DNA of 64,000 nt, from positions 682,001-746,000 of the forward strand of contig NZ_NIWT01000002.1 in NCBI RefSeq assembly GCF_002236115.1, written 5' to 3'. Positions 8,654 through 15,629 of this stretch are shown here, piece after piece; the stretch's first letter is position 1; each line of letters opens with the position of its first letter. The notes under the pieces were generated by a model, which had not been told where the DNA came from, did no database searches, and saw nothing but the letters and a program-made list of their open reading frames with translations. The DNA comes from Pseudomonas jessenii. GTDB taxonomy: Bacteria; Pseudomonadota; Gammaproteobacteria; Pseudomonadales; Pseudomonadaceae. A program made the position numbers and the translations under genes.

Positions 8654-9052
8654 ATGAACATGGCTAGAAAATTAGTAGTTCAGAAAATGAAGACATTTGT
8701 GAAGCCTATTCCTATCAGACCGCTGATAAAAAAGCTTATCGCACTTGGCTTCCTTTCGTTTGGTGCAGCACTCTGCTGGAACCTTCTCCCACGGAAGACG
8801 GGTGAGATCGCTGCTTTGATTTCAGGCGGGATGATGCTCGCTATGCTTTGGCTAGTAGCTTCGACAGCAATCGTCGCTATGAAACGTACCTGGAGCGGGT
8901 ATAGGGAATTTAAGCGAGCGTTGGACTCGGTAGCTGAGGGCGATCTTGTACAGCTTAGGTCGTCGCCTGAGTTTAATCTACTAGAGCAGCGGGCTATTAC
9001 TCGATGCCTTAATGCTCGGTTTCCTGGCTGGTCGCTGCATCAAAACATGTGA
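8654..9052 (+). CDS. Small two-helix membrane protein, hypothetical
   Basis: About 130 residues with a basic N-terminus and two membrane helices (about residues 30-48 and 56-77), then a cytoplasmic tail rich in charged residues. Starts at 8654 and 8660 are possible; the second has the better-spaced AAAGGA. No enzymatic motif is visible. It could be a membrane partner of the neighbouring small proteins. Confidence 0.55.
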   Translation: MNMARKLVVQKMKTFVKPIPIRPLIKKLIALGFLSFGAALCWNLLPRKTGEIAALISGGMMLAMLWLVASTAIVAMKRTWSGYREFKRALDSVAEGDLVQLRSSPEFNLLEQRAITRCLNARFPGWSLHQNM

Positions 9053-9188
9053 CAAACCAGGCTGTTCGCCTTGGCTAGATGCACCGAAAGTTAGAGTAAA
9101 AATCGCTGCATACCACCTGCCCTGGATTGGCCTTTTAGCAGTATCAGGGCGCTCTGATCGCCCCCACGATGATTGATAGGAGAATCTC

Positions 9189-9554
9189 ATGGTTGGAGTT
9201 TTGCTAGGACTCATTGCTGGTCTCTTGGGGGTGATATGCATCCTTGCGTTTGGAATCCTCTTCAACGTATCCCAAGTAAAGACCGGAATTTCGTCGCTCA
9301 TTCAGACCACTGCAGTTCTTCACGACATAAGTGCTGACGAGAGCCAAAGGTTCCAATCGACTACTGCTCACCTGGAGCAATTAGTTGAGGCGTCTGTAAA
9401 CATTGATCGGAGCATTTCGGACATCAAAGATGTTACTGACATTATTTATCGGTTCAAATTACCAAGTGCGGCTGAGAGAGCGTTTCTGGACCAGATGGAG
9501 ATAGATAACGAGGTTTCTAACGGCATTCTGAACTCTAATGGACGTCAGACATAA
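9189..9554 (+). CDS. Single-pass membrane protein with helical tail, hypothetical
   Basis: A 121-residue protein with an N-terminal membrane helix (residues 2-25) and a soluble tail that is strongly helical, probably coiled coil (about 35-95). A good ribosome site (TAGGAGA) precedes the ATG. Methyl-accepting or phage-sensor-like stalks look like this but there is no recognised domain. It follows the other small membrane gene by 136 noncoding bases. Confidence 0.6.
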   Translation: MVGVLLGLIAGLLGVICILAFGILFNVSQVKTGISSLIQTTAVLHDISADESQRFQSTTAHLEQLVEASVNIDRSISDIKDVTDIIYRFKLPSAAERAFLDQMEIDNEVSNGILNSNGRQT

Positions 9555-9672
9555 TAGGGCGACCTAATTATAATTTCACCATAGCGCAAATAGAACGGAA
9601 AACGTGCGCAGTATCGCGAAACGGCTTAGGGTGTCATTTCGCCTCCAGCCGGAACCGACCTCAGGTAGACCC

Positions 9673-10827
9673 ATGATTGATGACAGCTCCGAAAAAATAG
9701 TGATCGATGCCGGCCTGTTTAGATTTCCCGGGCAGGACTTGATGAAGAACATCAATAAGGCCTACACGCTGTATTACGACGAAACGAACAATATCCGAAG
9801 CCTATCCTTGACTGGAACCGGGCTCAATCATGAGGTTCTGGATTGCTTTGTACTCGGGGGTGTAGCGCTGGGGCCAGGGGCCAGCCTGCCTGATATTAAT
9901 GCCCTGAGGGCAAAATTGAGAATTCAGCCATCAGTCAAAGAGTTGAAGCTAAAGCACCTGGCCCAGGGGGATTACATCACCTGCCTCAGCTCCAACAAGC
10001 TGGAGCAGTTCCTCACATGGCTTCTGGAGTCGCCAGCTTACATTCACTTCTCTAACTTCAGCATCTTGAACTGGTCGATAGTCGACCTGATTGACTCGCT
10101 GCTAGATCATGATCAATTCGAGACCTACACATCCATTCGGGACGATCTGAAAAACGAACTGCACGCCATAGTGAGGCTAGAGCCACTTGGGTATTTCCGG
10201 CTACTAAAGACCTTCGACTACCCGAACGTACCGTCAGCGCGAATACCCGAATTCCTAAAAGCTGTACGCCAGTTTCTCTTCAGTGGCGGCTTCACGTTCA
10301 GAAACATGGCAAGAATGGCGCTCTCAGACCTTCTCCAAGAGGCTTCCAGGGTCACTACGCTGGTGTATCTTTGCGGCAACGAGAAGGATGAGCTGGTGAG
10401 TGGTTTTGATACAGCCTTCATCCATAGACTTGCCACATTCGTGAGATCGGTTCACGTATTTGACGAAGAACCGCGGGTCCGGGAAAGCCTTGAGCGCAAC
10501 GAAATTGCGTGGGGTGGCCAGCCCGTAAGCTACCGGTTCGCAATTTCACACAATGAACCTGCCATACAGATCTCGGACATTCTCTGCGGGCTCCTGGGTA
10601 AACATTTCAGCTTTATGGAGAAGTGCAGCATTGATCACCTGGAAGAAGCGAGTGCAAAGCTGTCAGTGCAACAGCGCCGCAACGCTGATCTGGTGGCTAA
10701 GCTGATCGACAAAGCAGATGAGGAATGCCCTGCCTTCATCTTTAATCAGGCACCTCATGAGAGCAATGCCAAAAGTCTATGGTTCTTGCATGGGATTGAA
10801 TACCCGGAGGACTACCGCGACTTATAA
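9673..10827 (+). CDS. DUF3800 domain protein (predicted RNase H-like fold)
   Basis: A 384-residue protein with the DUF3800 signature: an N-terminal YYDETNN strand carrying the conserved Asp-Glu pair and, near residue 310, the AIQISDILCG motif carrying the second conserved Asp. DUF3800 is predicted to adopt an RNase H-like nuclease fold and is often found in mobile or defence regions; activity here is inferred. The ATG at 9673 has AGGTAG upstream; a GTG at 9604 would add 23 residues. It is the largest gene of the cargo block. Confidence 0.78.
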   Translation: MIDDSSEKIVIDAGLFRFPGQDLMKNINKAYTLYYDETNNIRSLSLTGTGLNHEVLDCFVLGGVALGPGASLPDINALRAKLRIQPSVKELKLKHLAQGDYITCLSSNKLEQFLTWLLESPAYIHFSNFSILNWSIVDLIDSLLDHDQFETYTSIRDDLKNELHAIVRLEPLGYFRLLKTFDYPNVPSARIPEFLKAVRQFLFSGGFTFRNMARMALSDLLQEASRVTTLVYLCGNEKDELVSGFDTAFIHRLATFVRSVHVFDEEPRVRESLERNEIAWGGQPVSYRFAISHNEPAIQISDILCGLLGKHFSFMEKCSIDHLEEASAKLSVQQRRNADLVAKLIDKADEECPAFIFNQAPHESNAKSLWFLHGIEYPEDYRDL

Positions 10828-10892
10828 AGCGCGGCACGAGTGCGGCTGATCAATGGTGTGTTCGATATTGGTTACCGCTTCGGAAAGCGACG

Positions 10893-11137
10893 ATGGCCAC
10901 GCACTTTGATCCTATCCTGACGAAGCCGATCAGGCGCCATGCGGCACTTGGCTCGGGGAATCCAGCAACGGCACCAGTAACTGGGTGCACGTCGATTGCG
11001 GTTCGTGCCTGAGAATGAAAGCCAAGATCAGCGCCGTGCACGAAGCAAGCGAAGCCGCCATCGTAGAGCAGATGGGTGATATGGCGGTGTACATGCGCGC
11101 AGTTGAAAACACGACCACTGACGATCAACCGAAGTAG
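10893..11137 (+). pseudogene. Frameshifted small Cys-containing protein gene
   Basis: An ATG at 10893 with GGAAAG upstream opens a frame (MATHFDPILTKP) that leaves phase near 10925-10932. The rest continues in the -1 frame without a stop to TAG 11135, encoding a plausible protein (CGTWLGESS, then DCGSCLRMK and a helical EQMGDMAVYM tail). A single missing base near 10928 would join the two parts into a protein of about 80 residues with Cys ligands. Either a recent frameshift mutation, a programmed shift or a sequencing error. Confidence 0.5.
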
Positions 11138-11152
11138 CACGGAAAAATTCAT

Positions 11153-11830
11153 ATGCCGCTTAACTTCCAGATGAAGGTCAAGATACTTGCCGCTGCTGTC
11201 CTGCTTGCGGCGAGTGTTGAAGCGAATGCAGGGCTAGTCGAAGGCGACCGCTATTTGGCAAAAGGGCAGTATGACCTTGCATACAAAGAGCTAAAGCCCG
11301 AAGCGGATAAAGGTAACGCGGCAGCCCAGTTCTATCTGGGAACGATGTACCTTGAAGGTCAAGGCGTAAAACAGGATGTGTACGTTGGAGTGAGACTTCT
11401 TGAAGCATCCGCAAATCAGGGTGACTCGGGCGCACAGCTTCGGCTCGCCCGAATTTACTACGACGGCAAGGTTCAAAAGAAGAGCCTAGAAAAATCTTAT
11501 GTGTTTGCCAGGAAAGCGGCAATTCAGGGCGTCGGTGAGGCATCGATGTTCCTCGGTGTGCTGTATTACAAAGGCGCAGGCGTTCCGCAGGACTCCTCCG
11601 TCGCCTTGGCGCTTTGTCGTGATGCTTCGGAGAAACTGGCTACTGCCGTTCAAAGGGGCGAGGCCGTTGAAGCGGCGCTCACTGATTCGAGGAAGGCCGT
11701 TGATGTTCTGGAAGACAGGTTAACTGCGGAGCAAAAAAATGAGGCATCAAAGATCTTGGCTGAGTGGCGCTCAAAGCATCTCCTGCCAGGAGATGCGTCC
11801 CTTAGCCATCCAGGCAAAAACGGCCAGTGA
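11153..11830 (+). CDS. Secreted Sel1-repeat protein
   Basis: A 225-residue protein with a Sec signal peptide (cleavage near VEANAGL) and three Sel1-like TPR repeats (about residues 50-150: AAAQFYLGTMYLEGQGV, then AQLRLARIYYDG and ASMFLGVLYYKGAGV). Such proteins are periplasmic or exported protein-protein adaptors. An internal ATG at 11171 with a stronger basic n-region is an alternative start. It is unusual cargo in a transfer operon; a structural link to the nearby abortive-infection-like genes is not shown. Confidence 0.8.
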   Translation: MPLNFQMKVKILAAAVLLAASVEANAGLVEGDRYLAKGQYDLAYKELKPEADKGNAAAQFYLGTMYLEGQGVKQDVYVGVRLLEASANQGDSGAQLRLARIYYDGKVQKKSLEKSYVFARKAAIQGVGEASMFLGVLYYKGAGVPQDSSVALALCRDASEKLATAVQRGEAVEAALTDSRKAVDVLEDRLTAEQKNEASKILAEWRSKHLLPGDASLSHPGKNGQ

Positions 11831-11961
11831 TCTAGGAATTGCCAAACAGCCCTACGGGGCTGCATCGGAAAGCGTTCATTGCCCAATCAAGCTGGCCGGG
11901 GACAGTCATTGAGCGCTTTACCAATGCAGCTACGACACGAAAGAAAAAAGGAAGCGGCAAT

Positions 11962-12729
11962 ATGATAGGACTTCGAGCACGTCATTCGTTTGCACAGTTT
12001 TTAGAACTGCAACCTCCAACCGTTTCAGTTGTTCTCTTAAGCAAGTATGGGGTTCAGCATCTTTCACTGCCGCATGACCATTTGCTGTCAGCTTTACTAA
12101 ACATCCTGCGTTCGCTCGACGAGCGGACCATCATGCATGTACTTGCCGAGGTCATAGCAACCCCAGGCGATCTGCGTGCAAGGGTCAACCCGAAATATCG
12201 CTTTGACGAGCGTATGCATGACCTCACGCAATGCCTGTTGCTGGATGGTTACATCGTAAGCAACAAGACGCTCATTAAAGGAGACCCGTCCATCACCAGC
12301 GCACCACCGATAGAAGACGATCTGATCTTAGCGCTTCAAAACTCAGGGGCTCCTCGCAAAGACGACATTATTGCGCGGATTAATGATTCGGCCTCTGCAT
12401 TTCGTGCGACGCCGCCTGATTTCAACGCTTCTCTCGTGAATGCGCGAGTGGCACTTGAAACACTGGCAGTCGATATCGCCGCTCATGTAGCTTCACGGAT
12501 GACAAACCCACCTCCCTACGATCCTTCAAAATGGGGGATGGTTATCCAGTTTTTACGCATAAGTGGTGAGATCACAGTTGAGGAGGAGAAGGGGCTTGCT
12601 GGTGTATTCGGCTTTTTAAGCCCAGGCGCTCATCGGCCAGTCGGGATTCCCGAAGATCAGATGACACGGCTCGGGCGGTCATTTGCGCTCAATATGTGTT
12701 GGTTCTTGCTCAAGAATCACTTGGCGTAA
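11962..12729 (+). CDS. AbiJ/Abi-C-like protein (candidate abortive-infection component)
   Basis: A 255-residue soluble protein from ATG 11962, with AAGGAAG upstream; the frame continues 41 codons further 5' but without a better site. The N-terminal half has the R-x-N-x-K-x-R-[FY]-D-E-R pattern and CLLLDGYIV seen in N-terminal domains of AbiJ-like proteins; the C-terminal half (NARVALETLAVDIA at about 150, GFLSPGAHRP at about 207) resembles the Abi-C/HEPN-like helical domain. The assignment is from remembered family patterns, not a search. It is followed after 32 bases by an ART-like gene, suggesting an operon. Confidence 0.5.
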   Translation: MIGLRARHSFAQFLELQPPTVSVVLLSKYGVQHLSLPHDHLLSALLNILRSLDERTIMHVLAEVIATPGDLRARVNPKYRFDERMHDLTQCLLLDGYIVSNKTLIKGDPSITSAPPIEDDLILALQNSGAPRKDDIIARINDSASAFRATPPDFNASLVNARVALETLAVDIAAHVASRMTNPPPYDPSKWGMVIQFLRISGEITVEEEKGLAGVFGFLSPGAHRPVGIPEDQMTRLGRSFALNMCWFLLKNHLA

Positions 12730-12761
12730 GTGACACCACACCAGACGTATAGGAAAGAGCG

Positions 12762-13406
12762 ATGAAGAGGCTGCTGAAGGCTGACAATGCCCCCTCGTAC
12801 ATTGACATCGATTTGAGCGCTTTAAAATGGCGAAAAAACTTGCCAGAGATTGACCTTGGGCTAGCAGATTACCCGCCCCTCTTAAGCCACATTCTCAATG
12901 GCAATGAATACGGGCCACTTCTGAACGGGCCCGATGTCGCCAGACATAGAAGTGAGTGGCGTGCTTTCATCAGGGATTTGGCCGCTTGTGCGCCTACAAA
13001 CTCTGTACTTGTTGATCGGTTTCATACCCAATGGCATGTCGGACACCATCACATCCGAGCACTTGTTGATGACGATGACCTGTTGATGGACATGCTCTGG
13101 AAGTGGTTGCCTCGATACAACGGATCTGAGTTGCTCCTCTATCGTGGAGAAAATTTAGATCGATTCGAACTCGGAAGAATTGGTACTGCTTGGACTGATA
13201 AAGAAAGTGTAGCCAAGATGTTTGCCAGTGGGTTGAACGCGGAAGGCAGAGGCGGTGTGATCTTGGAAACTACTGGAACTGCGAATTCAATAATCGCCGG
13301 CCCATCAGCTCACAGCATCTATTTGAGAGAGTATGAGTACACCCTCGACAGGCGCAGATTGAGCACTATCAGTCTCAAATGCCATTTTTCCCCACGAGAA
13401 AGTTAG
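12762..13406 (+). CDS. Putative ADP-ribosyltransferase-fold protein
   Basis: A 214-residue protein, start supported by GGAAAG. The C-terminal half shows an ordered R-(S/T)-E layout: LLLYRGE with R128, GTAWTDKESVAKMFA at 141-155 (the strand-turn-helix where ARTs carry S-T-S), then VILET, SIIAG and REYEY with E190 and E192 as a possible ExE. The same order occurs in bacterial ART-fold toxins and in NAD-consuming toxin families. The N-terminal 110 residues are unassigned. NAD-dependent activity is inference. It follows the AbiJ-like gene closely. Confidence 0.5.
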   Translation: MKRLLKADNAPSYIDIDLSALKWRKNLPEIDLGLADYPPLLSHILNGNEYGPLLNGPDVARHRSEWRAFIRDLAACAPTNSVLVDRFHTQWHVGHHHIRALVDDDDLLMDMLWKWLPRYNGSELLLYRGENLDRFELGRIGTAWTDKESVAKMFASGLNAEGRGGVILETTGTANSIIAGPSAHSIYLREYEYTLDRRRLSTISLKCHFSPRES

Positions 13407-13741
13407 CCAGTGAGCATCACCCAATTCAAAGCAATCAGCACACTATGCTATGTGCGACCACGACGATAGGAAATGACTTCCACTCACTGCCCGCGCTTGC
13501 GGGCTTCGGCAGTAGGAGAGGCGCGGTTTTCGCGTCAGCGAAATCGTTGAGGGTCAGCGGCAGATGAACCAGCTCGAAAAAACCATTGTTGACTCAGCGC
13601 GTACCCAGCTCATTGAGCTACGTAGGAAGCGACCATGCCATTCCCAAAGATCCACCAGCACAATTCACACGTCACGGCCGATCCGATCATGTCGGACTAC
13701 GTTCGCGAGCAGTAGCAACGGCTTCATATCGAATGGCTTAC
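13407..13741. other. Intergenic spacer at the right end of the cargo
   Basis: 335 bases between the ART-like gene (plus) and the convergent integrase-domain gene (minus). Only short open frames are present, for instance MNQLEKTIVDSARTQLIEL from 13564 and a 26-residue frame from 13635 to 13715. They look like possible degraded ends of small genes; no RNA or repeat is recognised. Confidence 0.4.
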
Positions 13742-14722
13742 TCATGTTCGACCACCAATGTAAGTCGATAACAGGTCGATACGGCCGAGTCCCAACTCGT
13801 AGCTGATTTGCACTCGGGCATCCTGATCTAGGCGTCGGTCGAGTTGGTAGCAACGGCCACCGTTGATGGGCGCAAGATGATGAGTGCTCTGCTCATAGCG
13901 TTCGCACGCATAGGCGGCCCGAAGCTCGTGGAAGCCTTTGAGGTTGTGCGAATGGAGGATCTCTTGTGCGGGGCGGACGATTTGCCGTTGTAAATCGACA
14001 TAGCTTTCGTTCGGTGCAAGCAGATTGCGGCTACCGTTGGGTGAAACCTGTTCGGCAAATTTCAGCGCGTCACGAATAGGATCATTTACCGTAATCCAAC
14101 GAAGCGCCGACGTACGTGAGCGGCCACCTTGGATGCCATCTCGGATGTTGATTTTGCCGTAGTGTTCGGTCTCATGTTTTAGGCGCGGTAGGTCGGCCAA
14201 AATCGCCTCGCGCAAGCGCATGCCGATGGCTCGCGCCAACTGAACGATGGCCGCCGCGCGCGGCATTTGGTGTTCGCAGAGCACGTCGACGATCCGCTTC
14301 ACCTGCTCATGGTCTTGGCCTTGCGGCGTCGAGCGACGAACACTGGTACGCCGCATTCCCAAGGCCTTACTCGGGCTTGGCACCGCCACAGAGTGATCGC
14401 CGCGAAGCGCCGCCATAGTCCGGTTCACGCTGGACAACCGGTTTTGCGCTGTGGCGATGCCGATAGCGCCTTGTTCAACTTGTTGGCGCAGATGCCCTGC
14501 GTAGTCCAGCAAGGTCTGCCGATCTATCTGTCGCGCATCGTTAAACCCCGGCCCATCCTCCGAACGACACCAGCGGACAAACGCCTGCCAGCGATCACTG
14601 TGCGCCTTGACCGTGGCGTAATGCCCGCCGCCAAAAAGATCGCGCAAGGCTTGCGGTCCGGCATAACTCAGTTGTCGGCCATAGCCAAAATTGCGCTCAT
14701 CTCGTCTACCAACCGATGCCAT
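13742..14722 (-). CDS. Integrase-domain (tyrosine recombinase-like) ICE protein
   Basis: A 326-residue protein starting at ATG 14722 with AGAGGAG upstream. An N-terminal SAM-like DNA-binding region (about 25-115) precedes a C-terminal recombinase domain with the first Arg (ARAIGMRLREAIL), an HELR box and a terminal STYIGG tyrosine; the second His position is replaced by ELGLGR, so activity is uncertain. Proteins of this type sit next to PFL_4697 in many ICEs of the class. Here it closes the cargo insertion. Confidence 0.82.
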   Translation of the reverse strand: MASVGRRDERNFGYGRQLSYAGPQALRDLFGGGHYATVKAHSDRWQAFVRWCRSEDGPGFNDARQIDRQTLLDYAGHLRQQVEQGAIGIATAQNRLSSVNRTMAALRGDHSVAVPSPSKALGMRRTSVRRSTPQGQDHEQVKRIVDVLCEHQMPRAAAIVQLARAIGMRLREAILADLPRLKHETEHYGKINIRDGIQGGRSRTSALRWITVNDPIRDALKFAEQVSPNGSRNLLAPNESYVDLQRQIVRPAQEILHSHNLKGFHELRAAYACERYEQSTHHLAPINGGRCYQLDRRLDQDARVQISYELGLGRIDLLSTYIGGRT

Positions 14723-14860
14723 GATCAAACTCCTCTCGAAGCCAAACACATGTGAGGGTTGTCCACTAACGCGGGACTGGCGGCTCCTTACGACCGGGAG
14801 CTTGGGTCTCTCATGAGCTAGCCTCCTGAACACTTCCGCAGATAAGCATTCGTGTCGCAC

Positions 14861-15589
14861 TCAGAGATATTTTTTGAATGTCGCCGTCGTGATGGCCATG
14901 GCGACCCCGAGCATTACGGCGCAAGGCAGAAGTACCGCCATTGGGTTGAGCGAAAAGGGTAGGGACAGGTAAAAAATCCAGGGCACGATCAGCAGTGGGA
15001 TGACCGCTCGCTTGGCCCGATGATAGACAAAGCTGCTTTCGCGCCCAGCGCCGAATTTACGCAGGTCGCGGCGTATCAAACCATCGATGAAGCCGGTGAA
15101 CATGGCCAGCAGAAGCAGGGGGGTCGCCAAGACCAGAATGGTCAGACGCACCACGAAAGTGAAAGTGACATACACCGCCGCCAGTACAAAATCCTCGATG
15201 CTCACATACAGCTGATTGAGTCCGCTCCAGAAGCCGTTGTCCTGGCTCGACGCCCGCGCCTGCTGGGCGAAATCCGTAAAACCGGTCTTGACCAGTAACC
15301 ACTGCTGGAGGAAATCCAGCCACTGGACAATCGTCTGTCCAGGCTGTTGGATAATCAGTGAGGATGTGAAGTGCTCACTGAGCCAGCCCAGTTCGCTGCT
15401 CAGCATCGCCTGACTGTGTCGCCAGCCTTGATCACCCCAGAACAGCAGCAGACCGGCCCACTCGATCAGAATCGAGAACAGCAACGAGGCGATCAGCAAA
15501 CCGATGACGTGCAGGACCAGGTTAATCGCCGAGATGATTAGCCCTGGGCGCTGGATGGGTTGCGGTGGAGAGTTCTGAGCTGAAGTCAT
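14861..15589 (-). CDS. ICE membrane protein, PFL_4697 family (TIGR03747)
   Basis: A 242-residue inner-membrane protein from ATG 15589. Membrane helices are visible near residues 14-44, 130-160 and 195-235, with a periplasmic Gln-rich loop between the first two. It directly follows traD, as in related elements. The frame extending to 15814 overlaps the traD 3' end and lacks a suitable start, so it was trimmed. Probably part of the channel or coupling-protein docking; exact role unknown. Confidence 0.86.
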   Translation of the reverse strand: MTSAQNSPPQPIQRPGLIISAINLVLHVIGLLIASLLFSILIEWAGLLLFWGDQGWRHSQAMLSSELGWLSEHFTSSLIIQQPGQTIVQWLDFLQQWLLVKTGFTDFAQQARASSQDNGFWSGLNQLYVSIEDFVLAAVYVTFTFVVRLTILVLATPLLLLAMFTGFIDGLIRRDLRKFGAGRESSFVYHRAKRAVIPLLIVPWIFYLSLPFSLNPMAVLLPCAVMLGVAMAITTATFKKYL

Positions 15590-15629
15590 CCTTCTTGACT
15601 CCGCGAGATGCACTGCAGGGCCGACGGCG

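Noticed and set aside
10850..11152. 100-residue minus-strand open frame
   Set aside because: Antisense to the frameshifted small gene and has no ribosome site.
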